From: Corallococcus sp. EGB
Lineage (GTDB): Bacteria > Myxococcota > Myxococcia > Myxococcales > Myxococcaceae
Length of the DNA stretch: 64,000 nucleotides
Direction: 5' to 3'
Assembly: GCF_019968905.1 (NCBI RefSeq)
Contig: NZ_CP079946.1
Coordinates: 2,046,001-2,110,000 of the forward strand
Part shown: piece by piece, positions 1-9,211 of the stretch
How positions within the stretch are numbered: position 1 is the stretch's first letter
Layout of the letters: each line of letters starts with the position of its first letter
Notes under the pieces: generated by a model
What the model was told of the DNA's origin: nothing
The model's database searches: none
The model's input: only the letters and a program-made list of their open reading frames with translations
Program-made: the position numbers and the translations under genes

Positions 1-739
1 GCGGCTGCTGCGCTCCGTGAAGGAGCGTTTCTCCGTGATGCTGACGCAGCGGGGGCACTCGGAGTGGTGGGGGCGGGGCCGGGTCCATTCCTCCTCGCCC
101 CGGACGGTCGACCTCAAGCAGATGGGGGAGGTGCACCGGGACCTTCGCCGCGACGGGCCCGCCCGGTTCCAGGTCATCGCCTTCGACGAGCCCCTGGTCG
201 CCGAGGCCCGCGAAGCTCTGGGGGCGCCGGCCTCCGCCCGGCTTCGTCAGCTCCAACTCGAAACGTCGCAGCCCGCGGCGGCCGCCTTCGTGCGCCTCCA
301 CGCTGTGGTGGAGCCGGGCCTGGCGGGGCGCCCCAACGCCCTCGCGCTCCAGACGGCCCTGACCGAAGCCCTCTCCTCGCTGGTCGGATGCCTGGAGCAT
401 TCAGGCGCGTGGGAGCGGCGCTACCGCTGGCCCATCCAGCGCGTGGTGGAGGCCCTGCACGAAGCCATTCCGGCGGGCATCACCCTGGATGCGCTGGCCC
501 ATCAAGTGGGCTGGAACCGCTTCCACCTGTGCCGCGCCTTTCGCGAGGAGCTGGGCATGCCTCCCCACGCATACCTCACCCATCTGCGCGTCTCGCGGGC
601 GCAGCGGCTGCTGACACAGGGACTGGCGCCCGCCGAGGTCGCCCTCCAGGTCGGGCTCTGTGATCAGAGTCAGCTCAACCGGCACTTCAAGCGCATCGTC
701 GGCGTCACCCCGGGGCAGTTCGCGCGCGCCGTGCAGTGA
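1..739 (+). CDS. AraC family transcriptional regulator, 5' end cut by window edge
   Basis: The C-terminal ~100 residues carry two helix-turn-helix motifs of the AraC/XylS type, ending in the usual RHFKRIVGVTPGQFAR signature, so the protein should bind DNA. The N-terminal part is a small sensor domain containing SEWWGRGRVH. The frame is open to base 1, and the residues just before the GTG at 17 (LLRSVKERF) align with LRVSMKEH of the second AraC gene at 44448. The true start therefore lies about 25 residues upstream of the window, and GTG 17 is internal. The two regulators share the EWW-RGRV sensor motif and are paralogues. The ligand is unknown. Confidence 0.9.
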   Translation, partial: RLLRSVKERFSVMLTQRGHSEWWGRGRVHSSSPRTVDLKQMGEVHRDLRRDGPARFQVIAFDEPLVAEAREALGAPASARLRQLQLETSQPAAAAFVRLHAVVEPGLAGRPNALALQTALTEALSSLVGCLEHSGAWERRYRWPIQRVVEALHEAIPAGITLDALAHQVGWNRFHLCRAFREELGMPPHAYLTHLRVSRAQRLLTQGLAPAEVALQVGLCDQSQLNRHFKRIVGVTPGQFARAVQ

Positions 740-769
740 GGCCGCCCGTCACGGCGCGCATCGCGGTCT

Positions 770-1159
770 CTAGCGGGAGCCTTCCCGGAAGACCGCTTCG
801 ATGTTGTTGCCGTCCGGATCCAACACGAAGGCGGCGTAGTACCCGGACGGATAGCCGGAGGCTTCCGCGCGCAGCCCGGGCCGCCCGTTGTCGGTTCCAC
901 CCGCCGCCACCGCGGCCGCGTGGAAGGCGTCGACCTGGGCGCGGCTCGTGGCGGCGAAGGCCGTGTGTTGCTTCACACCGTGGGGATGGAAGCGGTCGAT
1001 CCAGAAGACGGGGTACTCGCGGCCGTAGCCAATGCCATCCGCCCCGGTGTCCGCGGGAAGCTGCATGGCCCGGCGGAGGCCGAGCGCCCCCAGGGCCGCG
1101 TCGTAGAATGCGGCCGAGCGAGCGACGTCCGCGACGCCAATGCCTGTGTGGTCGAGCAT
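770..1159 (-). CDS. VOC family (glyoxalase/bleomycin-resistance fold) protein
   Basis: A single vicinal-oxygen-chelate domain of about 129 residues. It has the family opening MLDHTGIGVADVARSAAFYD and the closing AAFVLDPDGNNIEAVF. Such proteins bind a metal through His/Glu residues, and functions range from dioxygenase to thiol transferase and drug binding, so the substrate cannot be read from sequence. The chosen start is the ATG in front of LDHTG. Another in-frame ATG at 1189 lies 3 bases after the M3 peptidase stop, so co-transcription with that gene is likely. Neither start has a convincing ribosome binding site. Confidence 0.85.
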   Translation of the reverse strand: MLDHTGIGVADVARSAAFYDAALGALGLRRAMQLPADTGADGIGYGREYPVFWIDRFHPHGVKQHTAFAATSRAQVDAFHAAAVAAGGTDNGRPGLRAEASGYPSGYYAAFVLDPDGNNIEAVFREGSR

Positions 1160-1192
1160 GGGGGCAATGTATGGCCGTCCCCACCCCATGGC

Positions 1193-3023
1193 TCAAGGGG
1201 CGGCCGGCGCCTGTGTCACGAAGCCGCGCTCTCGCATCAGGGCGTCGAGGTGCGCGTCCCTCCCGCGGAACGCCCGGACGCCCTCGAACGGGTCGACGGT
1301 GTTGCCCACGGACAGCACGTGCTCGCGCAGCCTCGCGGCCACCTCCCGCGTCGTACGCGCCTCCCCCTTCCTGGAAGGCCTCGAACGCGTCCGCCGCCAG
1401 CATGTCCGCCCAGAGATACCGGTAGTAGCCCGCAGCGTAGGCGTTGCTGGCGAAGACGTGTCCGAAGTGGGGCATGCGGAAGCGCGTGCCGACCTCCGCG
1501 GGCGCGCCCATCTGGCGGAGCACGTCGCGCTCGAAGGCATCGGGGTTGATGCGCTTGCTCCCCGCCAGGTGCATCTTCATCTCCACCAGCGCGGAGGTGA
1601 GGAAGTCGACGGTGTAGAAGCCCTGGTTGAACGTCGCCGCCTTCTGGAGGCGCGCCACGAGCGCCTGCGGCATGAGCTGGCCCGTCGCGTGGTGCACGGC
1701 GAAGCGGCCGAGCACCTCCGGCGTGGCGAGCCAGTGCTCGAACAGCTTGGAGGGGAACTCCGCGTAGTCGCTCACCACGCGGGTGCCCCCGAGCGCCGGG
1801 GACGTCACGTCGCTATTCAGCGTGTGCCTCGCGTGGCCGAACTCGTGGAACAGCGTCTGGGCGTCGCGCCAGCCCAGCAGCGCGGGGCTCCCCGCTCCCG
1901 GTTTCACGAAGGGCATGCTGATGGCCACCAGGGCTGGCACCTCGCCCCGGAAGCGCTCCTGGACGCGGTACGTCTCCGTCTGTCCGCCGTTGTACTTGCC
2001 CTCCCGCGCGTAGGGGTCGAAGTACAGGAGTCCCCGCTCGCGGCCCGTCTCCCGGTCCTTCACCGCGAAGACGCGCACGTCCGGGGGGTAGACGGGCACG
2101 TCCGGCGCGGGCGTGAAGGTGAAGCCGAAGAGCTGGCCCGCCGCCCAGAACATGCCCTCGCGCAGGGTCTCCAGTTGGAGGTAGGGCTTCACCTCGCTGT
2201 CGTCGAAGCCATACGCCTGCTTGCGCACCTTCTCCGCGTAGTAGCGGTAGTCCCAGGGCGCGATGGGCTCCTTGGGGCCCTGGCTCCGCGCAATGGCAGT
2301 CATCGCGGCGACCTCTTCCTTCACGCGCGCGACGGCGGGCGTCCACATCATCTCCAGCAACTGCATGGCGCGCTCCGGGGTCTTCACCATCGCGCGCTGG
2401 AGCTGCCGGTGCGCGTGGGTGGGGAAGCCCATCAACTTCGCCTGCTCCGCGCGTGCCGCGAGGATTCGCGTGATGACCGCGTTGTTGTCATGCGCGTCGC
2501 CGTGGTCCCCGTGGCTGTCGTAGTTGCGCCAGACCTTCTCGCGCAGGTCCCGCCGGAGGAAGTCCGCGACCACCGGGCGGGTGTTCGCCACGGCCCACTT
2601 CCCCGGCTGTCCGCGCGCGGTGGCCTCGGCCGCCGCGGCCATGCGCAGCGGCTCCGCCAGGTCCGCCTCGTTCTCCAGGAGCGTGTAGCGCTTCTCGTCG
2701 GCGAGCACGTTCTGGTTGAACGTCGTGTAGAGCGTGGCGAGCCGCTGGTTGAGCGCGGCCAGGCGCTTCGAGCCCGCTGCGTCCAGCTGTGCCCCCGAGC
2801 GCACGAAGTCGTCGTGGTAGTACTCCACGAGGCGCGGCTGCTCCGGCGTCAGCCCTCCCTTCGCGGCCGAGTCCCGGACCGCCTTGCCCCGGAGGAAGAG
2901 CTTCCGGTTCTGGGACTGCTCGTCCCAGAACGCCGACAGCCGGGGCGCCATCGCGCGTTCCACGGCCTGATACTCCGGGCTGCTCACGAACGAGGACCAT
3001 GCGTTGTAGACCTCGTAGAGACA
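1193..3023 (-). pseudogene. M3 family oligopeptidase (Dcp/OpdA-like), 5'-truncated and frameshifted
   Basis: Most of an M3 zinc peptidase is present, including the zinc motif HEFGHARH near 1830-1847 and the C-terminal SVGNTVDPFEGVRAFRGRD. The reading frame breaks near 1355-1375. Upstream of it the protein reads ADAFEAFQEGGGAYD; the true C-terminus REVAARLREHVLSVGN lies in the +1 frame, next to a run of five C on the plus strand. The 5' end is also gone: homology reaches LYEVYNAWSSFV, just before the GTG at 2987, and then meets an in-frame stop at 3033-3035. Roughly the first 100 residues of a family that usually runs near 680-720 are missing. The long reading frame that continues to 705 is an artefact of the shift. 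Confidence 0.8.
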
Positions 3024-3080
3024 GAATACGGGTCAGGATTGTGCGGCATCCATCGAATGGAATTCGCCCGGAAGCCTCGG

Positions 3081-3548
3081 ATGGCCACACTCGACCGAAT
3101 TGATCGCGCGATTCTGGAGGCCCTCCAGGACAATGCATGGCTGTCCAACAAGGAATTGGCCGCGCAGGTGGGGCTGGCCCCATCTTCGTGCCTCGCGCGG
3201 GTGAAGCGGCTGGAGACGGACGGGGGCATCCGGTCCTACCGCGCGGACCTGGATCCGCGCGCGCTGGGGTCGGGCCTCCAGGCGCTCATCGCCGTGCAGC
3301 TCCGGCTCCACGTGGGCGAGGCCTTCGGCAGCATCGGGGACCACCTGCGCTCGCTGCCGGAGACGGTGGCGGTCTACTGCCTGGGGGGCACGACGGACTT
3401 CCTGGTGCACGTCGCGTGTCGGGACACCGAGCACCTGCGCGTGCTCACCATCCAGTCCTTCACCAGCCGTCCGGAGGTGAGCCGCATCGAGACGTCGCTG
3501 GTGTTCTCCTTCGCGCGCTCGGGGCTGCCGGTGGACCGGGGCGCCTGA
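3081..3548 (+). CDS. Lrp/AsnC family transcriptional regulator
   Basis: 155 residues. There is an N-terminal winged helix-turn-helix (LDRIDRAILEALQDNAWLSN...LAPSSCLARVKRLE) and a C-terminal RAM/AsnC effector-binding domain (about residues 65-145). Proteins of this family form octameric or dimeric DNA-binding complexes that sense amino acids or similar small molecules. ATG 3081 gives the canonical MATLDRIDRAIL start with GGAAG eight bases upstream; an in-frame ATG at 3057 has no ribosome binding site. The gene is divergent from the truncated M3 peptidase. Regulators of this type often control a neighbouring gene, but the likely partner here is broken. Confidence 0.9.
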   Translation: MATLDRIDRAILEALQDNAWLSNKELAAQVGLAPSSCLARVKRLETDGGIRSYRADLDPRALGSGLQALIAVQLRLHVGEAFGSIGDHLRSLPETVAVYCLGGTTDFLVHVACRDTEHLRVLTIQSFTSRPEVSRIETSLVFSFARSGLPVDRGA

Positions 3549-3741
3549 GCGTCACGGTGCACCGCCCCGCCAGCGCTCATGAAGTCCGCCTGGGGAGGGG
3601 ATGAGTTTTTTCTCACACTCACATGGTGCGGGCCAGACCCCGCTATATGCACCCTGCCGGGGCGGAGACGCCGCCGCCCTTACGGTGAGCGGCCCCGGTG
3701 GGTGATGGTGGCGACGGTGCTGTCGGGAGGACTGTTCTTCG

Positions 3742-4956
3742 ATGTGGCACGGGAGTGCATGGTCTTCCAGGGTCGTCACGTTGCTGCTGCTGTATGGCGG
3801 CACCGCGCTGGGGGAGCCGCTCACCCTGCGACTGGCGCTCCTCGAAGCCAGCAGTCAGGCTCCGGCGCTCGCACAGGCCCGGGCGCAGGAAGCCGTGGCC
3901 CGAGGGGACGAGGAGGTCGCCCGGACCTTCTCTCCGCTGACCCTGTCCCTGGGGGGAGGGGGAAATGATCCCCGGTGGGCCGTGGGACTGGTCCAGAAGC
4001 TTCCGGCCCCGGGCGCCCGGGCCGCCCGTGTGCTCGCCGCGGAGTGGACGACCCGCGGCGCCGCTGACGAGCGCCGCGCGAGCGAGGCCGCGGTCCGGGC
4101 GGATGCGCGGCGTGCCTACTTCTCATGCGTGCGCGCCCACCAGCTCCTGGAGACCTCCGCGCGCGCACTGGCGCTCGCGCGCGAGTCGGAGGCCGCCGCG
4201 GTGCTGCTCTTCGACACCGGCGCGGCCCCGGAGCTGGACCTGCTCCAGGCCCGCATCGCGCGAGGCTCCGCCGAAGTCCAATGGCTGACCCGCCAGGGTG
4301 AGCTCGCCGCCGCCACGGCGGCGCTGGCCCTGCTGCTGGGCCGGCCCCCGGGTGCGGCGCTGGAGCTGGTGGACGCCCCTCCGCCCGCGCTGCCTTCACT
4401 GGAAGCCGTGCTGGCCCGAAGCGCGCAATCCCCCGCCGCCGAGGCGCGTCAGGCGGACGTGGCGGCGGCCGAGGCCTCCCTGCGAGCGTCACGGCGGGAG
4501 CAGTGGCCCGCGCCCACGGTGGGGGTCTCCGTGGAAGCGGATGGTCCTGGGGGCAGCAGAGCGTATCTTCGCGGCGCGCTCGACCTGGACCTCTTCCTCC
4601 CTGGCCGGGGACGCGGAGAGACGGTCCGCGCCGCGGCCTCGCTGGAGCTCGCGCACGCCCGCCAGAACGAGGAGCGGCGTTCCCGGTGGTCGGACCTCGT
4701 CTCCAGCCATGCGCGCCTGTCCGCCGCGCTGGCGGGACTCGCGCGCTACTCGGAGGAGATCCTCCCCGCCGTGGAGAAGACGGAGGGCATGGCCCTGGAG
4801 TCCTATCGCGTGGGCCGCAGTCCCCGGGTGGCGCTCAACGCCGCGCTCCAGACGGCCACGGAGATGCGGACGCAGGCCATCGAGGCCGCCTTCGCCGCCC
4901 AGTCCGCCTTCGCGGACCTCGAACTCGCCGCCGGGATGCCCCTCGATGAGCCCTAG
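3742..4956 (+). CDS. TolC-like outer membrane efflux protein
   Basis: 404 residues with a hydrophobic signal (VVTLLLLYGGTALG) followed by two long Ala/Arg/Glu-rich helical repeats typical of outer membrane factors. Heptad-like alanine-rich stretches are clear around residues 95-200 and 280-390. It should form the trimeric exit duct of the efflux pump encoded directly downstream. Its stop overlaps the adaptor start by 11 bases, so the three genes form one translationally coupled operon. ATG 3742 is the first start that leaves a complete signal peptide. The protein is slightly shorter than classic TolC, as in CusC/CzcC-type factors. Confidence 0.85.
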   Translation: MWHGSAWSSRVVTLLLLYGGTALGEPLTLRLALLEASSQAPALAQARAQEAVARGDEEVARTFSPLTLSLGGGGNDPRWAVGLVQKLPAPGARAARVLAAEWTTRGAADERRASEAAVRADARRAYFSCVRAHQLLETSARALALARESEAAAVLLFDTGAAPELDLLQARIARGSAEVQWLTRQGELAAATAALALLLGRPPGAALELVDAPPPALPSLEAVLARSAQSPAAEARQADVAAAEASLRASRREQWPAPTVGVSVEADGPGGSRAYLRGALDLDLFLPGRGRGETVRAAASLELAHARQNEERRSRWSDLVSSHARLSAALAGLARYSEEILPAVEKTEGMALESYRVGRSPRVALNAALQTATEMRTQAIEAAFAAQSAFADLELAAGMPLDEP

Positions 4957-6019
4957 ATTCACGCTGCTCGCCTGCCTCTTCGCTTCCGGCGTGGGGTGCC
5001 AGCGGACGCCGCCCGCGGAAGGCGAGCCGCCCCTCCCGCGCGTCCGCGTCGCCCCCGTGGCTCCGGGGCAGGCCGTGCGCGGCCTTCGCGTCGCGGGCCT
5101 GCTGGCGGCCCCGCCCGGGCGCGAGGTCCGGCTCTCACCGCCCGCGCCCGGCCGGCTGTCGCTGCTGCGCGTGGCGGAAGGAGACCGGGTGCGAGCGGGC
5201 GAGGTCCTGGCCCAGGTGGACACGGTCAACGCCACCGCCGACCTCCAGCAGGCGGAGGCCTCCCTGCGCGAAGCCACCTCGGCGCTCGAGGCCGCGAAGG
5301 AGAAGCGTGCGCGCACGGACATCCTGGCCGCGCGCGGAGTCGCGGCGCGGCAGGACGCGGAGCAGGACCGGAACGCGGAGGACTCCGCCCGCGCCGCCGA
5401 GGCTCGGGCCCGGAGCGCCCTGGAGCTGGCGCGGAGCGGCCTGGGGCGCACCTCGTTGCGGGCCCCCTTCGATGGAGTCGTGACGGCCATCGGGGTGCGG
5501 CAGGGGGAGATGGTGGAGGGCGCGAACCCCCCCGTGGTCCAGGTCTCGGCGACGGATCCGCTGGAGCTGCGCGCGTTCGTTACCCAGCAGGAGGTCTTGG
5601 CGGTCCAACCCGGTCAACGCGCGACGCTCACCGTCGACGGGCTGGAGGGGACCCGCGAGGGCGAGGTCGTCGCGGTGTCCCCTTCCGTGGATCCGCAGAG
5701 CGGCAACGTGCTGCTCCGCCTGCGCTTCGCCAACCCGAGCGGGGCGCTGCGCCTGGGCGCGACCGCGCGAGCCTACGTGGTCGTGGCGTCGCTGGGCAGC
5801 GCCCTGGCCGTGCCGGCATCGGCGCTCCTGCCCCAGGAGGATGGGGGCGTCGCGGTCGCGCGGCTCGGGGACGGGCGGGTCCACCGGGTGCCGGTCCAGG
5901 TCGTCTCCGAGGACGATAGCGGGGCCATCATCCAGGGGCCGCTCGCGGTGGGCGAGCCCGTCGTCGTGGAAGGGGGGTACTCCCTGCCGGACGACGCCGG
6001 CGTGGAGGTCCTGCGGTGA
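4946..6019 (+). CDS. RND efflux periplasmic adaptor (membrane fusion protein)
   Basis: 357 residues. The lipoprotein signal LLACLFASGVGCQ gives a lipidated Cys. Order of domains: a split biotinyl-lipoyl domain (VRLSPPAPGRLSLLRVAEGD and the matching TSLRAPFDGVVTAIGVRQGE), an alpha-helical hairpin rich in Ala/Glu/Arg between them, then beta-barrel and membrane-proximal domains. It links the inner-membrane pump to the TolC-like duct. ATG 4946 lies inside the end of the upstream gene, and the TGA overlaps the GTG of the pump gene (GTGA), which indicates tight coupling. Confidence 0.9.
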   Translation: MSPRFTLLACLFASGVGCQRTPPAEGEPPLPRVRVAPVAPGQAVRGLRVAGLLAAPPGREVRLSPPAPGRLSLLRVAEGDRVRAGEVLAQVDTVNATADLQQAEASLREATSALEAAKEKRARTDILAARGVAARQDAEQDRNAEDSARAAEARARSALELARSGLGRTSLRAPFDGVVTAIGVRQGEMVEGANPPVVQVSATDPLELRAFVTQQEVLAVQPGQRATLTVDGLEGTREGEVVAVSPSVDPQSGNVLLRLRFANPSGALRLGATARAYVVVASLGSALAVPASALLPQEDGGVAVARLGDGRVHRVPVQVVSEDDSGAIIQGPLAVGEPVVVEGGYSLPDDAGVEVLR

Positions 6020-9000
6020 CGTGGCTGACGCTGCTGCGGCGCAACGCGCCCGGGGTCGTGGTGCTGCTGGCGGCGCTGACGCTTGCGGGGGTGCTCGGCG
6101 CGAGCCGCCTGCCCGGGGGGCTCTACCCGGAGGTGACCTTCCCGCGAATCGTCGTCACCGCGACGCTGAATGGCGCCAGCGCGCAGACCCTCCGGTTGTC
6201 CGTGACCGGCCCGGTGGAGGAAGCGCTGTCCACCGTCATCGGCGTGCGGCAGGTGCGCTCCCGGACCATCCGCGCGGCCGCGGAGATATCCCTCTGGTTC
6301 GACTCGCACACGGACATGGAGCGGGCCTTGGGGCTCGTCAATGCCCGGCTCGCGGAGGTGCAGAACGCGCTGCCCCCGGGCGCGGCGCTCTCCGCCGAGC
6401 GGCTCACCCCGTCGTCCTTTCCCATCCAGACCCTCGCCGTCACCGGGACGGCGGACTCCGCCCGGCTGCGCGAGTTCGCCCTGCGGACGCTGCGTCCGGG
6501 CCTGGCGGGACTCGCGGGAGTGGGGCGCGTGGACGTGGTTGGCGGCGACGTGCGCGAGCTTGACATCGCCGTGGACGCACAGCGGCTGGAGCAGGCGAGG
6601 CTGGACCTGCCCACGATCGCCACCCAGGTGGGCAGCGCGCTCATGCTCGAACCGGCGGGCCGGGTGGACGTGCACTACCAGCAGGCGCTGGTGGTGGTGA
6701 GGGGGCCGCTGGAGTCGCTGGACAAGTTGGCGGCGCTCGTCGTGGGCGGCACACCCGAGGCGCCCGTGCGGCTGGGCGATGTCGCGCGGATCCAGGAGGG
6801 ACACGCGGACCGGCTCTCCATGACGTACGCGAACGGCCGGCCCGCGGTGCTCGTCAACGTGGGCCGGCGGCCCGGGGCGGACGCCGTCACCCTGGCGCGG
6901 GACATCCAGGCGGAGCTCGACCGGGTGCGGGCGGGACTGCCGCCGGGCATCGACGTCGGGCTCTCCTATGATCAGGCCGGGCTCATCGCCCGGTCCGTGG
7001 CCCACGTGCGGGACGAGGTCATCCTCGGTGGGTTGCTCACGCTCGCGGTCGTGGGCCTCTTCCTTCGCTCCTGGCGGGCGATGACGGCCGCGGCGGTGGT
7101 GCTCCCGGCCACGCTGGCGATGACGTTTGGCGTGCTCTGGCTCACGGGTGGGACGCTCAACCTGATGTCGCTGGGAGGGCTGGCGGTGGCCATCGGGTTG
7201 GTGGTGGACGACGCCGTGGTCGTGGTGGAGGCGGTGTACCGCCGGGTGGCTGCGGGGACCGAGCGGTGGGCGGCGACCGCGGACGCGCTCCGGGAGATCG
7301 CCTGGCCCGTCACCAACTCCACGCTCACCACGGTCGTGGTCTTCGCGCCGCTGTCGTTGCTGCCCGGCGTGTCCGGCCAGTTCTTCTCCGCGCTGGCGTT
7401 CACGCTGTGCACCGCCGTGTTGCTCTCCCTCGTGCTGGCCGTCACGCTGACGCCGCTGCTGTGCGGGTGGTTGCTCGTCCCGCCCGGCGGCCACCCCGCG
7501 CCCGAGCCGGTCATCCCGGGGTTCATGCTCACGCAGTGGCGTGCGCGGCCGGGAGTGCTGGTGGCCGGCGTGGCGCTCCTCACCGGCCTGTTGGCGATGT
7601 TGGACCGGAGCGTGGGGACGGGATTCCTGCCGGAGCTGGATGAGGGCGCGTTCGTCGTGGACTACTTCACGCCGACGGGCACCTCGGTCGCGGAGGCGGA
7701 CCGGCTTGGGCGCGCGCTGGAGGCGGTGGTCGCGGAGATCCCCGAGGTCGTTGGCACCAGCCGGCGCCTGGGCGCGGAGCTGGGGCCGCCGACGGCCACC
7801 GAGTCCTCGCGGGGAGACCTGACCGTGTCGCTCTCCCCGCGGCGGACGCGCCAGGGGCCGGACATCATCGAGGAGACGCGCACGCGGGCCGAAGCCGCGC
7901 TTCCCGGCGTCCGGCTGGAGTTCGTCGAGCTGCTGCAGGACGTGCTCTCCGACCTGGAGGGCGCACCGGACCCTGTCGAGGTCAAGCTGCTGGGGCAGGA
8001 CGTCCAGGTGCTGCGGGATTTCGCGCCCCGGGTCGCCGAGCGGCTGCAGGACATCCCGGGCCTGGCGGACCTGTTCGACGGCGTCACCGGGTGCATTCCG
8101 GAGACCCACCTGGATGTGGACCTGGTCACGGCGGGCGGTCTGGGCTTCACGGCGCGGGACGTGTCGGCGCAGGTCCGCACCGCGCTGTCGGGCGAGGTCG
8201 TCGGGACGATCCCCCGCGAGGGATGGCTGGTGGACGTGCGCGTGCGGCTGCGTGACGCCGACCGCATGGAGCCCCAGGTGCTCCAGCACCTGCGCCTGCG
8301 GACTGCCGCGGGGCAGCTGGTCCCGCTGACGCAGGTGGCGCGCGTGCGCCAGGAGTGCCAGCCCGCGGCGCTGCTTTCGGACAACCTGCGTCCGCTGGTG
8401 GCGGTGACGGGGCGGCTGGAGGGGCGGGACCTGGGCAGCGTCACCGCGGAGGTGGAGGCGCGGCTCGCCACGCTGAAGCCGCCGGTGGGGGTGGAGGTGC
8501 GGCTGGGCGGTCAGCGCGAGAGTCAGCGCGAGTCCTTCCAGGCCCTCGTGCTCGTGCTGGCGTTGGCCACGCTGGGGGTCTTCCTGGTCCTGACCTTCCA
8601 CTTCCGCGGGGTCGTGCTCCCGCTGCTCATCCTGGGCTCGGTCCCCGTGGCGCTCGCGGCGGGCATCGCCTGTCTGCGCCTCACCGGCACGCCGCTCAAC
8701 GTCTCCTCGTTGATGGGCTGCATCCTGCTCGTCGGGCTCGTCGTGAAGAACGGCATCCTCCTGCTCGACCGGGCGGAGGTGGGACGCGCCGAAGGGCTGA
8801 CCGCCGCCGAGGCCGTGGGCCACGCCGCCGCCGTGCGCCTGCGCCCCATCCTCATGACGACGCTGGCGACGCTGCTGGGGCTCGCCCCTCTCGCGCTCGG
8901 GCTGGGCGAGGGCGGCGAGTTGCAGCGGCCACTGGCCGTCACCGTGCTGGGGGGCCTGGCCTTGTCCACGTTGACGGTGTTGGTGGGACTGCCGGCCGCG

Positions 9001-9042
9001 TACGTGCTGGTGCGCCGACACACGGCCTCCGCGAAGAGCTGA
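6016..9042 (+). CDS. RND efflux pump permease (AcrB/HAE-like)
   Basis: 1008 residues, the normal length for a proton-driven RND transporter. There are twelve predicted membrane segments in two halves (first near residue 15, second half beginning near 510 and 840), with large periplasmic porter loops between. The TM4 signature GLVVDDAVVVVEAVYRR contains the paired aspartates used for proton coupling in the drug-exporting HAE branch; heavy-metal HME pumps usually differ here. The start is GTG 6016, overlapping the adaptor stop. Substrate cannot be predicted. No dedicated local regulator follows, though the Lrp gene lies just upstream on the same strand. Confidence 0.92.
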   Translation: MTWLTLLRRNAPGVVVLLAALTLAGVLGASRLPGGLYPEVTFPRIVVTATLNGASAQTLRLSVTGPVEEALSTVIGVRQVRSRTIRAAAEISLWFDSHTDMERALGLVNARLAEVQNALPPGAALSAERLTPSSFPIQTLAVTGTADSARLREFALRTLRPGLAGLAGVGRVDVVGGDVRELDIAVDAQRLEQARLDLPTIATQVGSALMLEPAGRVDVHYQQALVVVRGPLESLDKLAALVVGGTPEAPVRLGDVARIQEGHADRLSMTYANGRPAVLVNVGRRPGADAVTLARDIQAELDRVRAGLPPGIDVGLSYDQAGLIARSVAHVRDEVILGGLLTLAVVGLFLRSWRAMTAAAVVLPATLAMTFGVLWLTGGTLNLMSLGGLAVAIGLVVDDAVVVVEAVYRRVAAGTERWAATADALREIAWPVTNSTLTTVVVFAPLSLLPGVSGQFFSALAFTLCTAVLLSLVLAVTLTPLLCGWLLVPPGGHPAPEPVIPGFMLTQWRARPGVLVAGVALLTGLLAMLDRSVGTGFLPELDEGAFVVDYFTPTGTSVAEADRLGRALEAVVAEIPEVVGTSRRLGAELGPPTATESSRGDLTVSLSPRRTRQGPDIIEETRTRAEAALPGVRLEFVELLQDVLSDLEGAPDPVEVKLLGQDVQVLRDFAPRVAERLQDIPGLADLFDGVTGCIPETHLDVDLVTAGGLGFTARDVSAQVRTALSGEVVGTIPREGWLVDVRVRLRDADRMEPQVLQHLRLRTAAGQLVPLTQVARVRQECQPAALLSDNLRPLVAVTGRLEGRDLGSVTAEVEARLATLKPPVGVEVRLGGQRESQRESFQALVLVLALATLGVFLVLTFHFRGVVLPLLILGSVPVALAAGIACLRLTGTPLNVSSLMGCILLVGLVVKNGILLLDRAEVGRAEGLTAAEAVGHAAAVRLRPILMTTLATLLGLAPLALGLGEGGELQRPLAVTVLGGLALSTLTVLVGLPAAYVLVRRHTASAKS

Positions 9043-9211
9043 GGGCGGGGGCGGGCTCAACCGGCGCCGGTGGCTTGGGGGCCCGCTGCTTCCGCTCCGG
9101 GGGTCACCTCGCGGCGCGGCTCCTCGGCTGGCGCTGTAACCTTTCGACCCGCTCCGTCGTGGTGGCCGTTGGACGCCCGGAATGGACCCGGCGCCGGAAC
9201 GGAGGTCGGAC

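Noticed and set aside
705-1190. C-terminal extension of the M3 peptidase frame antisense to and through the VOC gene
   Set aside because: This part is the VOC gene read in the wrong frame after the peptidase frameshift; it has no family similarity.
1140-3080. Long plus-strand frame running into the Lrp gene
   Set aside because: Antisense of the M3 peptidase; only the part from 3081 matches a protein family.
6016-9042. Heavy-metal (CusA/HME) efflux pump
   Set aside because: The TM4 VDD motif fits the HAE branch, and no metal-binding protein or metal sensor is adjacent.
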